Assembly (NCBI GenBank): GCA_002403785.1
Contig: DHIM01000379.1
Coordinates: 11,274 to 31,372, forward strand
Length of the DNA: 20,099 nucleotides
Reading direction: 5' to 3'
Origin: Clostridium sp. UBA4746
GTDB lineage: Bacteria > Bacillota > Clostridia > Clostridiales > Clostridiaceae
In this document: piece after piece, positions 1 to 7,501 of the stretch
How positions within the stretch are numbered: the stretch's first letter is position 1
Layout: every line of letters begins with the position of its first letter
The notes under the pieces: generated by a model
Told to the model about the DNA's origin: nothing
The model's database searches: none
Seen by the model: only the letters and a program-made list of their open reading frames with translations
Translations under genes and position numbers: made by a program

Positions 1-464
1 TTGTGGACAACCATGATACCCAACCTGGACAATCCCTTGAGTCTTGGGTAGACAATTCATTTAAGGTGCGAGCTTATACTTTCATTCTGACGAGACAAGA
101 AGGTATACCTTGTGTTTTCTTTGGAGATTATTATGGAATGCCAACTAATGATATAGATCCTTTAAAAGATCAACTTGATAAATTATTAGAAGCAAGACGA
201 GATTTTGCTTATGGGGTGCAACATGATTATTTTGATGACGCTCATATTGTGGGTTGGACAAGAGAAAATGGCCTAGCTGCCTTAATTTCAAATGCAAATG
301 ATGGTGGTTCTAAGAAGATGTTTGTTTCCGAGGAACTCTCAGGTAAGACTTTTGTAGATATAACTGGTAATGTTTCTGGAGAGATTAAAATAGCTGATGA
401 TGGTAATGGTGAATTCATTGTTAATGAAAATTCATACTCAGTTTGGTGTGTTGTTAAAGAATAA
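1..464 (+). CDS. Alpha-amylase (GH13), C-terminal part, cut by window edge
   Basis: This is the 3' end of a glycoside hydrolase family 13 alpha-amylase, which hydrolyses alpha-1,4 bonds in starch or maltodextrin. The reading frame is already open at the first base, and the preceding two bases (tt) are the end of a codon. The first complete codons read VDNHDTQ, the conserved region IV block of GH13 (usually F-VDNHDT) that carries the third catalytic carboxylate, an aspartate. Further on, IPCVFFGDYYG matches the end of the TIM barrel in liquefying-type (GH13_5) enzymes, and the last ~70 residues are the small all-beta C-terminal domain, ending SVWCVVKE. The apparent GTG start at position 3 is internal, not a real start. 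The catalytic nucleophile and acid/base lie upstream of the window, so signal peptide and activity cannot be judged. A hairpin terminator follows. Confidence 0.88.
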   Translation, partial: VDNHDTQPGQSLESWVDNSFKVRAYTFILTRQEGIPCVFFGDYYGMPTNDIDPLKDQLDKLLEARRDFAYGVQHDYFDDAHIVGWTRENGLAALISNANDGGSKKMFVSEELSGKTFVDITGNVSGEIKIADDGNGEFIVNENSYSVWCVVKE

Positions 465-521
465 CACTGATTTCTATACTAGAATTGAATAAATGGAAAG
501 TGAAGATAGTAATTTTAAATC

Positions 522-560
522 TTGGATCGTCACTTGAATGTGAAGATCCAAAATTTTTTT
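522..560 (+). terminator. Intrinsic terminator after the alpha-amylase gene
   Basis: TTGGATC at 522-528 pairs with GATCCAA at 545-551, with a further CAC/GTG pairing inside the arm. A run of seven T follows within ten bases. It lies 58 bases after the amylase stop and before the convergent lyase gene. Confidence 0.8.
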
Positions 561-613
561 GTTATAAATTTAATTCTTATGAAGTTTATTTTTTTGTTTT
601 TAATTTGTTAAAG

Positions 614-1750
614 TTATAGTTTGAATGCGTTTATTAAATCTTCTACTATATCATCAACATTTTCAACACCTACAGATAATCTTATTAAATTATCTGTTAT
701 GCCGATTTCTTGTCTTATTTCATATGGAACTGCGGCATGTGTCATAGTTGCAGGATGGCAAATTAATGATTCCACCCCTCCTAAACTTTCTCCAAAAGTT
801 ATTAACTCTAAGCTTTCTAAGAACTTTTTATAATCATAATCTTTTTTAAGAACAAAAGAAATGATACCACCATATCCTTTAGCTTGCTTTTCCTGAATGG
901 TGTGTCCTGGATGATCAACAAACCCTGGATAATATACTTTTTCTACCTCTTTTCTATCTCTTAAAAGATTAGCAACAATCTTTGCGTTTGAGTTGTGTCT
1001 ATCCATTCTTAAAGCTAAAGTTTTAATACCTCTTATTAATAAGAAAGAATCGAATGGAGACAAAACTCCGCCTGTTGAATTTTGTATAAATTGTATTCTA
1101 TCGGCTAATTCCTTATTATTTACTACAACAAGGCCTGCAATTAAATCACTATGTCCACTTAAATATTTTGTAGCACTATGAATAACTATATCAGCACCAA
1201 GAGTGATTGGTTTTTGTAAGTATGGAGTCATAAAGGTATTGTCAACAATTAAAATCAAATTATTTTCTTTTGCTATTTTTGCAACTTCTTTTATATCTGT
1301 AATACCCATCAATGGGTTAGTTGGGGTTTCTATAAAAATAGCTTTTACATTTGCATCAATGTTATTTTTAAGTTGATTTATATCTGATGAATCAAATGCA
1401 CTATAATGTATACCAAAATTATTAAAATATTTGTCTATAACCCTAAAGGTTCCACCATAAATATTGTTTGATATTAGAATTTTATCTCCTGTTTTAAATA
1501 ATGATAATGTAGCAGTTGTAGCCGCCATCCCTGAAGCAAATGCAAATCCTGCATAACCTTCTTCAAGATCTGTGATCAATTTTTCAAGCGCTTCTCTTGT
1601 AGGATTCCCTGACCTTGAATATTCGTATGCGTTATCAGCATCAAATTTGCCTTTTTTAAATGTAGATGTTTGGTATATTGGTACATTTACTGCTCCAGTA
1701 TGAGCATCACCATCTATTCCGCCATGTATTAATAATGATTCAATTTTCAT
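614..1750 (-). CDS. mccB: PLP-dependent cystathionine/homocysteine gamma-lyase family enzyme (MccB/MetC-like)
   Basis: This 378-residue protein is a full-length member of the Cys/Met metabolism PLP enzyme family. The PLP-binding lysine is Lys195 in SATKYLSGHSD, Asp170 (VDNTF) contacts the pyridine nitrogen, Tyr98 stacks on the ring, and Tyr44/Arg46 (EYSRSGNPT) come from the partner subunit. The pattern resembles Bacillus MccB (cystathionine/homocysteine gamma-lyase), which makes cysteine from methionine-derived sulfur; a cystathionine gamma-synthase or beta-lyase role cannot be excluded from sequence alone. The start is ATG at 1750, preceded by AGGAGGAAAAT. It is the last gene of a minus-strand operon, 27 bases after the ABC ATPase gene, which suggests that its product handles sulfur amino acids brought in by that transporter. 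It acts in the cytoplasm. Confidence 0.88.
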   Translation of the reverse strand: MKIESLLIHGGIDGDAHTGAVNVPIYQTSTFKKGKFDADNAYEYSRSGNPTREALEKLITDLEEGYAGFAFASGMAATTATLSLFKTGDKILISNNIYGGTFRVIDKYFNNFGIHYSAFDSSDINQLKNNIDANVKAIFIETPTNPLMGITDIKEVAKIAKENNLILIVDNTFMTPYLQKPITLGADIVIHSATKYLSGHSDLIAGLVVVNNKELADRIQFIQNSTGGVLSPFDSFLLIRGIKTLALRMDRHNSNAKIVANLLRDRKEVEKVYYPGFVDHPGHTIQEKQAKGYGGIISFVLKKDYDYKKFLESLELITFGESLGGVESLICHPATMTHAAVPYEIRQEIGITDNLIRLSVGVENVDDIVEDLINAFKL

Positions 1751-1777
1751 ATATTTTCCTCCTCAAATAATTTATTA

Positions 1778-2521
1778 TTAATCAGAAACTAGATTTAAGA
1801 ACTGTTTTATTCGTGCGTTAGTTGTGTTACTAAATATTTGCTCAGGAGTTCCCTTATCAATGATAAGACCATTATCCATAAATACTATATTGTCCGCTAC
1901 GTCTTTAGCAAAACTCATATTATGAGTAACGACTACCATTGTCATACCTTCAAGAGATAATCCCTTCATTACTTTAAGCACTTCTGCTTCAAGTTCGGGA
2001 TCTAGTGCAGAAGTTGGTTCGTCAAATAGCAATACTAATGGTTCTATAGCCATAGCACGTGCTATGGCAACTCTTTGTTGTTGTCCTCCTGAGAGTTCAT
2101 GAGGGTAACTGTTACATTTTTCTAAAAGCCCAACCTTTTCTAAAAGCTTTAGCGCTTTATCATGAGCAACCTTCTTAGATTGTTTAAGTACAGTAGTGAG
2201 CCCTTCCATAATGTTTCCAACCACAGTCATGTGAGGAAATAAATGAAAGCCTTGAAATACCATTCCTGTGTTCCTGCGTAGCGATAATATTTCTTTCTCA
2301 GTAGGCATTTTGTTTTCACCAAATATTAATTTATTATCTCCAATGCTTATGGTTCCTTTATTTGGCATTTCTAATAAATTAATGCACCTAAGAAGGGTGG
2401 TTTTACCTGAACCTGAAGGGCCTATTACAATTGTTGTTTCACCCTTTGCAATTCGTAAATCTATACCTTTTAAAATTTCATTATCTCCAAAACTCTTGTG
2501 TAAATTTTTTATATTAATCAT
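1778..2521 (-). CDS. tcyC: Amino-acid ABC transporter ATPase (probable cystine uptake, TcyC-like)
   Basis: This is the ATP-hydrolysing subunit of a polar amino-acid importer, 247 residues, the usual length for this family. Walker A is GPSGSGKTT at residues 34-42, the signature is LSGGQQQR, and Walker B with its catalytic glutamate is VLLFDEPTSALD, followed by the switch histidine in VVVTHNMSF. The start chosen is ATG at 2521 (MINIKNLHKSFG), because GGAGG sits just before it. A longer in-frame start at 2557 would place 12 non-homologous residues in front and overlap the permease gene. It follows the permease gene by 13 bases. Substrate choice (cystine rather than glutamine or arginine) is inferred from the gamma-lyase gene that follows. 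Confidence 0.87.
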   Translation of the reverse strand: MINIKNLHKSFGDNEILKGIDLRIAKGETTIVIGPSGSGKTTLLRCINLLEMPNKGTISIGDNKLIFGENKMPTEKEILSLRRNTGMVFQGFHLFPHMTVVGNIMEGLTTVLKQSKKVAHDKALKLLEKVGLLEKCNSYPHELSGGQQQRVAIARAMAIEPLVLLFDEPTSALDPELEAEVLKVMKGLSLEGMTMVVVTHNMSFAKDVADNIVFMDNGLIIDKGTPEQIFSNTTNARIKQFLNLVSD

Positions 2522-2534
2522 GAAATTCCTCCAA

Positions 2535-3218
2535 TTACCTAGCCACATATCTTTCAAGCTTTTTCTCTATCTTTTGTTGAAGTGTAGATAGAATAGTACA
2601 AAACATCAGATAAATAAAACCTGCTTCACAGTATAATACGAGTGGTTCATATGTTGATGCTGTTATTTGTTGTGCAATTTGAAACATTTCAGTTAAAGTA
2701 ATTGCTGCAGCAAGTGATGTATCTTTAACAAGACTTATAAAGGAGTTTGAAAGTGGTGGCACAGATACTCTAGCTGCCTGCGGTAAAATTACCCGGAGCA
2801 ATGATTGAGTATGAGTCATCCCAATTGAACTTGCAGCCTCCCACTGACCCTTAGGTATAGATAAAATGGCTGCTCTAATTACTTCCGAATTATAAGCCCC
2901 TACATTTAAAGTGAAACCTATAATTGCTGCTGTTAATGCTCCCATTGTTATACCCGCGGCTGGTAATCCATAGAATATTATAAATAACTGTACTAATAAT
3001 GGAGTCCCTCTTATTATCCAAACATAAAAACTTGATATTAGGTTTAGTGATTTATATTTTGATATACGAGCGAGAGCAGTGGCCATAGCCAAAATTGAAC
3101 CAAGCAAGAAAGAAACCACGGCTACTGGAATAGTAAATTTAACTCCAGCAATTAATAAAGGAAAGAAAGAATCTTTAACAATGCTTAATATTCTTAGTGT
3201 ATCTACGTCTAAATTCAT
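2535..3218 (-). CDS. tcyB: Amino-acid ABC transporter permease (probable cystine uptake, TcyB-like)
   Basis: This is a 227-residue inner-membrane permease of the His/Glu/Gln/Arg/opine transporter family. About five hydrophobic segments are visible, beginning with the helix in FFPLLIAGVKFTIPVAVV near the N-terminus and ending with FIYLMFCTIL. The RGTPLLVQLF motif in the first third and the ATPase-contacting EAA loop (EAASSIGMTHTQSLLRVILP) are diagnostic. It starts 12 bases after the binding-protein gene, in the order binding protein, permease, ATPase. Permeases of this type work as dimers with two ATPase subunits. It resembles cystine permeases (TcyB/YecS), but residues that set specificity cannot be read by eye. 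Confidence 0.87.
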   Translation of the reverse strand: MNLDVDTLRILSIVKDSFFPLLIAGVKFTIPVAVVSFLLGSILAMATALARISKYKSLNLISSFYVWIIRGTPLLVQLFIIFYGLPAAGITMGALTAAIIGFTLNVGAYNSEVIRAAILSIPKGQWEAASSIGMTHTQSLLRVILPQAARVSVPPLSNSFISLVKDTSLAAAITLTEMFQIAQQITASTYEPLVLYCEAGFIYLMFCTILSTLQQKIEKKLERYVAR

Positions 3219-3230
3219 TTTATCACCCTT

Positions 3231-4028
3231 TTATTTTGATACATCGCTACCAAAATATTTCTTTGAAATTTTTGAGTAAGTACCGTCTGCTTTTATATCA
3301 GTTAATGCTTTATTAACTGCAGTTACTAATTCTTTATTGCCCTTCTTAAACATAATTGCACTTGGTTGCGCATTTCCTTGTTCAGCAACAACCTTAATGG
3401 CAATACCTGGTTTTTGTTTTTTTAGATCAAGGAAAGACAAACTGTCATTAACGGCAGCATCTACTCTTTTAGAAACTAAAAGGTCGATTGCTTGATTAAA
3501 GCTGTCAACTGGTTGAAGTACAGCGCCATTAGCCTTTGCAATTTTAGCTAAGTTACTAGTCAATGATTGAGCAGATTTCTTACCCTTTAAATCTGAAAAC
3601 TTTTTAATAGTATCATTGGTACTGTTTACAATAAGTACTGCTTTTGAAACTATATATGGATTTGAAAAATCATACTTTTTTTCTCTTTCTGGTAAAATTC
3701 CAACTTGATTAACTATCATATCAAATCTCTTGGCATCTAGCCCTGCAAACATACCATCCCATTTTGTTTCCACAAATTCTGGTTTTACTCCAAGACGCTT
3801 AGATACTTCTTCTGCAATTTCAACATCAAATCCTGTTAACTTTCCTGACTTGTCATGGAAAGTATATGGTGCATATGTTCCTTCAGTACCAATTTGTATT
3901 TTTCCTTCACTCTTTATTGTTGCTAATAGATTATTAGATGATGTATTTTTATTACTACTTGTCCCACATCCGACAAAACCTACTGATGTTATTAATAAGG
4001 TACTGAGTAATATAGATAATTTTTTCAT
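3231..4028 (-). CDS. tcyA: Amino-acid ABC transporter substrate-binding lipoprotein (probable cystine-binding, TcyA-like)
   Basis: This 265-residue secreted lipoprotein would capture the amino acid outside the membrane. A short basic N-terminus (MKK) and a hydrophobic core end in the lipobox FVGC, with the lipidated cysteine at residue 21. A Ser/Asn-rich linker follows (CGTSSNKNTSSNN), then the family 3 solute-binding fold. The motifs GTEGTYAPYTF, GFDVEIAEEVSKRLG and DMIVNQVGILPEREKKYDFS are typical of cystine and polar amino-acid binders. It is first in the minus-strand operon, directly downstream of a good promoter and a dyad that overlaps the expected transcript start, so it is probably derepressed under sulfur limitation. 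Other polar amino acids remain possible ligands. Confidence 0.87.
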   Translation of the reverse strand: MKKLSILLSTLLITSVGFVGCGTSSNKNTSSNNLLATIKSEGKIQIGTEGTYAPYTFHDKSGKLTGFDVEIAEEVSKRLGVKPEFVETKWDGMFAGLDAKRFDMIVNQVGILPEREKKYDFSNPYIVSKAVLIVNSTNDTIKKFSDLKGKKSAQSLTSNLAKIAKANGAVLQPVDSFNQAIDLLVSKRVDAAVNDSLSFLDLKKQKPGIAIKVVAEQGNAQPSAIMFKKGNKELVTAVNKALTDIKADGTYSKISKKYFGSDVSK

Positions 4029-4046
4029 TTATTTCCCCCTCATAGT

Positions 4047-4070
4047 ATTCCTACTGTTTTAGTAAGGTAT
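4047..4070 (-). promoter_or_regulatory. Operator-like dyad downstream of the transporter promoter
   Basis: The sequence contains CCTACT, a five-base centre and AGTAAGG, an imperfect palindrome with TACT/AGTA matching exactly. It lies just downstream of the predicted -10, where a repressor would block the start. The layout fits an Rrf2-family regulator such as CymR, which controls cystine uptake in Firmicutes, but the exact box cannot be confirmed here. Confidence 0.4.
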
Positions 4071-4077
4071 TGTATAA

Positions 4078-4107
4078 ATAGTACCATAGGTCTTCTTATG
4101 TTGTCAA
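4078..4107 (-). promoter_or_regulatory. Sigma-A promoter for the transporter-lyase operon
   Basis: On the minus strand TTGACA (4107-4102) is followed after 18 bases by TACTAT (4083-4078). The -35 is perfect and the -10 matches four of six positions. The start codon is about 50 bases further on. Confidence 0.65.
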
Positions 4108-4291
4108 TATATTTTGAGGGAAGATTTTATACACGAATTATGTAGCAGTTTGAATTTTAAATTAGATGCGAATATTTTACAACTAAGGTATTTTTGTTAG
4201 TATAATGCAATATTAAAGTGTATATGTGTATAAGTTTTAACCGGATAATATGATATAATAATAGTGAAAATTTATTTGGAAGGTGAATACT

Positions 4292-5088
4292 ATGGGAAAA
4301 TCAGAGAATATTATACTTACGTATTTGAAGGATAAATGTAAAGAACAAAAGTGCTTCATCAGGACTACAATCAGAAGGTAGTACTAGTGAAGATGGGTTA
4401 GTGAATGAAAAGGCAGATATGTAGTAAATGAATATGAAAAATATGCAAAAAATGTTTTGAATTATTTGGAGACCGGATTAAAAAGTGGTTTACTTTTAAT
4501 GAACCTATAGTACCTGTAGAAGGTGGTTATTTATATGATTTTCACTATCCTAATGTAGTAGATTTTAAGAGAGCTGTGCAGGTGGCATACAATACCACTA
4601 TAGCTAGTGCAAAAGCTGTAAAAGAATTTAAAAGTTTGAATATTGAAAATGCAAAGATAGGAATAATTCTTAATTTAACACCTTCATATCCAAGAAGTAA
4701 TAATCCAGCAGATTTAAAATCTGCGAATATAGCTGATTTATTATTTAATAGAAGTTTCTTAGATCCTTGCGTAAAAGGAGAGTACCCAGAGGATTTAATA
4801 AAACTAATAAAGGAAAACAATTTATTACCTTCTATAATAGACGGGGATGCAGAATTAATAAAAGAGAATGTAGTTCAGTTTTTAGGTTTAACATGGCTTC
4901 ATAAATCAATAGTTGAAGGTTGCAATGTTAAGGGATATCATATGTGGACATTTATTGATAACTGGTCTTGGAGTAATGCTTATAAAAACAGATATGGATT
5001 TATCCAATTAGATTTAAAAACTCAAAAGAAAATTCTTAAAAAAAGTGCATATTGGATTAAAGAAGTTGCTAAAAGCAATGGATTTTAA
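4292..5088 (+). pseudogene. Decayed family-1 glycosidase (6-phospho-beta-glucosidase type)
   Basis: Pieces of a GH1 enzyme occur in more than one frame. After a good ribosome binding site (GGAAGGTGA) and ATG at 4292, the first frame stops at codon 30 with no recognisable match. A shifted frame around 4350-4400 reads SASSGLQSEGSTSEDG, the usual N-terminal GH1 block. It then jumps to EKYAKN, and from about 4459 another frame gives ELFGDRIKKWFTFNEP, the acid/base motif, which runs in frame to the stop at 5088. The C-terminus GYHMWTFIDNWSWSNAYKNRYG is also GH1. The order shows at least two large internal deletions: one of roughly 100 codons before the acid/base motif, and one between FLGLTW and LHKSIVEG that removes the nucleophile ITENG. 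The open part from 4576 would therefore be inactive even if made. Intact relatives are about 470 residues. Confidence 0.82.
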
Positions 5089-5114
5089 TTATTGATGTGC
5101 CAAAGAATAATACT

Positions 5115-5144
5115 AATGCACTCACTTATTAAAGTGGGTGCATT
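5115..5144. other. Thirteen-base-pair hairpin after the glycosidase remnant
   Basis: AATGCACTCACTT pairs with AAGTGGGTGCATT around a four-base loop, with one G-T pair. No T tract follows on either strand, so it is at best a weak or eroded terminator of the decayed gene before it. Confidence 0.45.
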
Positions 5145-5400
5145 AAAGGTTTAATTGGTAGGGGAATTGGCTCCTATACAAGTAAGCTAATGGAGAAAAT
5201 ACTTCATCGTGACAATAGATTTTTATATACTATAGTAGTTCGAGTAAAACAACAACATGCAAGAATATACTATTAAAAAATCAAGGAAAAAATAAATAAA
5301 CGAAAATGTTTACATGCTATATTAGCTGAGTTATCTTGTAAATACGCCTGAAATTGAGCAGAATCATTAAATATACAATTTTAATAATAAAATAATAATA
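5145..5400. other. Gene-free stretch upstream of the first amtB
   Basis: No convincing gene is visible. From about 5259 the sequence resembles 7252 onward, which marks the left edge of the tandem amtB-glnB duplication. A short open run of about 37 codons (near 5162-5276) has no clear start or family match. Confidence 0.5.
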
Positions 5401-5401
5401 C

Positions 5402-5430
5402 TTGACTTTTGTCAAAAAATTAAGTAAAAT
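5402..5430 (+). promoter_or_regulatory. Sigma-A promoter of amtB copy A
   Basis: TTGACT at 5402-5407, a 17-base spacer and TAAAAT at 5425-5430. The same elements and spacing are kept in copy B while the flanks have drifted, which supports function. The -35 is part of TTGAC-tttt-GTCAA, a small inverted repeat lost in copy B. Confidence 0.75.
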
Positions 5431-5517
5431 GACTTTTAATGATATATAAAAATTCATTGTGACTATAATAAAAATTTTTATATCTTAAGAAATAATAATT
5501 TATTAGGGGGAATTTTA

Positions 5518-6753
5518 ATGAACGGAGTAAATGCTGCAGATACGTCATTTGTAATTTTTGCAACAGCATTAGTAATGTTAATGACGCCAGGACTTGCTTT
5601 ATTCTATGGTGGAATGGTTAGACGGAAAAATGTACTTAGTACTACAATGCATAGCTATGCAGCAATGGTGGTTGTATCACTTCAATGGGTACTTATAGGG
5701 TATACATTATGTTTCGGAAAGGATTTTGCCGGATTTCTTGGTAATTTTCAATTCCTTGGATTGCAGGGAGTGGGATTTCTTCCAAACGCTAATTATGCAG
5801 CTACAATCCCACAATCAGCCTTTATGTTGTTTCAGCTAATGTTTGCAATAATTACTCCTGCATTAATTTCAGGTGCAATTGCTGAGAGAATGAAATTCAT
5901 CTCATTTGTGATATTTATTTTATTATGGTCTACATTAGTATATGATCCTATTGCACATTGGGTATGGGGTTATGGCGGATGGCTTAGAAATTTAGGAGCT
6001 TTAGATTTTGCAGGTGGAAATGTTGTTCATATAAGTTCAGGTGTATCGGCACTTGTTGCAGCACTTGTAATAGGAAAAAGGAAAAAATTAAAAACAATTA
6101 CTCCTCACAATCTTCCTATGACACTACTCGGAGCTGCGCTTTTATGGTTTGGATGGTTTGGATTTAATGCAGGAAGTGCACTCGCAGTAAATGGAGTAGC
6201 ATTAAATGCATTCATTACAACTAATACATCCGCTGCGGCTTCTGCATTAGCTTGGGGTATATGTGAGTTAGTTGTTAGAAAGAAAGTTACATCACTTGGT
6301 ATCGCAAGTGGTTTAGTTGTAGGACTTGTAGCAATAACTCCGGGAGCTGGTTTTGTAAGTCCTATGTCTTCAGTATTAATAGGCGGATTTGGAGGCATGT
6401 TATGTTACTTCTTCGTAACTGTAGTTAAACAAAAAGTTGATTACGATGATGCTTTAGATGCTTTTGGGTGTCACGGAATTGGAGGAATTTGGGGAGGAAT
6501 AGCTACTGGTATTTTTGCTTCAAAGGCTATAAATTCTGCTGGTGCAAATGGATTAATATATGGTAATATTAAATTAGTAGGAATTCAACTTATAGCAATT
6601 GGTGCAACTATTGCATACTCAGCTATAATGACCTTTATCATATTAAAAGTAATAAGTAAATTTGCTAATTTAAGAGTAACAGATGAAGAAGAAAGTGACG
6701 GATTAGATGTTTCTCTTCATGGTGAAGAAGCTTATGGTAGTCCAAATATTTAA
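5518..6753 (+). CDS. amtB: Ammonium channel AmtB, copy A (canonical His/His pair)
   Basis: This is a 411-residue membrane protein of the Amt/Mep/Rh family that conducts ammonium or ammonia when nitrogen is scarce. Multiple hydrophobic helices span the whole length. The family signature regions are present: FYGGMVRRKNVLST near the N-terminus, DPIAHWVWG, WFGWFGFNAGS and DAFGCHGIGGIWGG. The pore twin histidines are His171 (GGNVVHISSG) and His319 (GCHGIGG), and the gate phenylalanines correspond to Phe109 and Phe216. The start is ATG at 5518 after AGGGGG. The PII gene follows 47 bases later, the usual pairing in which PII plugs the channel when ammonium is plentiful. A cytoplasmic C-terminal tail (RVTDEEESDGLD) is present. 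Confidence 0.95.
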   Translation: MNGVNAADTSFVIFATALVMLMTPGLALFYGGMVRRKNVLSTTMHSYAAMVVVSLQWVLIGYTLCFGKDFAGFLGNFQFLGLQGVGFLPNANYAATIPQSAFMLFQLMFAIITPALISGAIAERMKFISFVIFILLWSTLVYDPIAHWVWGYGGWLRNLGALDFAGGNVVHISSGVSALVAALVIGKRKKLKTITPHNLPMTLLGAALLWFGWFGFNAGSALAVNGVALNAFITTNTSAAASALAWGICELVVRKKVTSLGIASGLVVGLVAITPGAGFVSPMSSVLIGGFGGMLCYFFVTVVKQKVDYDDALDAFGCHGIGGIWGGIATGIFASKAINSAGANGLIYGNIKLVGIQLIAIGATIAYSAIMTFIILKVISKFANLRVTDEEESDGLDVSLHGEEAYGSPNI

Positions 6754-6800
6754 CATTTTTAAGTTGCAATATGAAATATAAAGTAAAAGGGGGTACAGGT

Positions 6801-7163
6801 ATGGATGAAAAATTATCAAAGATTGATATTATTACTTCTTCAAGCAGATTTGAGGAACTGAAAGATGCTCTAAATACAATTGGTATTAGCGGTATGACAG
6901 TATCTAATGTTTTAGGATGCGGAATTCAAAAAGGGCATAAAGAATTTTATCGTGGTTTAGCTTTAGACATTAATCTTCTACCTAAAATAAAAGTAGAAGT
7001 AGTTGTTTGTGATATTCCCGTAGACTTGGTTGTAGAAACTGCAAAAAAAGTACTGCATACAGGAAAAATGGGTGATGGAAAGATATTTGTTTATGACGTA
7101 AAAAATATTATTAGGGTAAGTAATGGTTCAGAAGGTCGAGATGCTCTTCGTTATGACAAATAA
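6801..7163 (+). CDS. glnB: PII signal protein (GlnB/GlnK family), copy A
   Basis: This 120-residue PII protein senses ATP/ADP and 2-oxoglutarate and controls the adjacent channel. Conserved PII blocks are GISGMTVSNVLGCGIQKGH, EFYRGLALDINLLPKIKVEVVV (T-loop region) and TGKMGDGKIFVYDV (B-loop, nucleotide binding). Aligned to the enterobacterial proteins, the uridylylated Tyr51 is replaced by Leu55, so control by uridylylation is unlikely and ligand binding alone probably sets its state. The start is ATG at 6801 after AAGGGGG; an upstream in-frame start at 6771 would add ten residues not shared with copy B. It is co-transcribed with amtB and followed by a strong terminator. Confidence 0.93.
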   Translation: MDEKLSKIDIITSSSRFEELKDALNTIGISGMTVSNVLGCGIQKGHKEFYRGLALDINLLPKIKVEVVVCDIPVDLVVETAKKVLHTGKMGDGKIFVYDVKNIIRVSNGSEGRDALRYDK

Positions 7164-7184
7164 TTATATTTAAAATTTAACAGT

Positions 7185-7220
7185 AATAGACCAACTTATT
7201 AAGTTGGTCTATTTTTTTTT
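7185..7220 (+). terminator. Terminator of amtB-glnB copy A
   Basis: AATAGACCAACTT pairs perfectly with AAGTTGGTCTATT around a three-base loop (7185-7213), followed by an unbroken T run. Confidence 0.93.
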
Positions 7221-7388
7221 ATAAGTAAGGTCTCACAGTAAGTAAAGGATTGCAAGAATATACTTTTCAAATATCATATAAAATAAATAAACGAAAATAT
7301 TTATTTTATATTTATTAAATTATTATTTGAATATGTTCGAAATTAAACATTATTAAATATACAATTTTGTTAATGTAGTAAAAAAGCT

Positions 7389-7417
7389 TGACTTTTGTCG
7401 TAAAATTAAGTAAAATG
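7389..7417 (+). promoter_or_regulatory. Sigma-A promoter of amtB copy B
   Basis: TTGACT at 7389-7394, 17-base spacer and TAAAAT at 7412-7417, identical in both hexamers to the promoter of copy A. Confidence 0.75.
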
Positions 7418-7501
7418 ACGTTTATTGACATGCAAAAATTCATTGTAACTACGATGTAAATTTTTGGATTTAGGAATAGCATTTAAATAGGAGGAATTTT
7501 T

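Larger units (their letters stand above)
5259..7220 (+). repeat. Tandem duplication, copy A of the amtB-glnB cassette
   Basis: The unit comprises upstream sequence, promoter, amtB, glnB and terminator, and recurs in the same order and orientation at 7252-9210. Similarity begins at gcaagaatatac and includes aaataaataaacgaaaat, the promoter and the terminator stem. The two units are almost the same length (about 1.96 kb), so this looks like a single duplication followed by divergence. Confidence 0.85.

Noticed and set aside
4540..4820. Minus-strand open frame opposite the glycosidase remnant
   Set aside because: Antisense shadow of GH1 coding sequence with no ribosome binding site or family pattern.
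4576..5088. A standalone 170-residue protein
   Set aside because: The frame continues upstream into GH1 acid/base sequence without a real start, and lacks half the enzyme.
5162..5276. Fragment of an acetyltransferase-like protein (GIGSYTSKLMEKIL)
   Set aside because: Only one short motif-like run; no start, no second motif and no flanking support.
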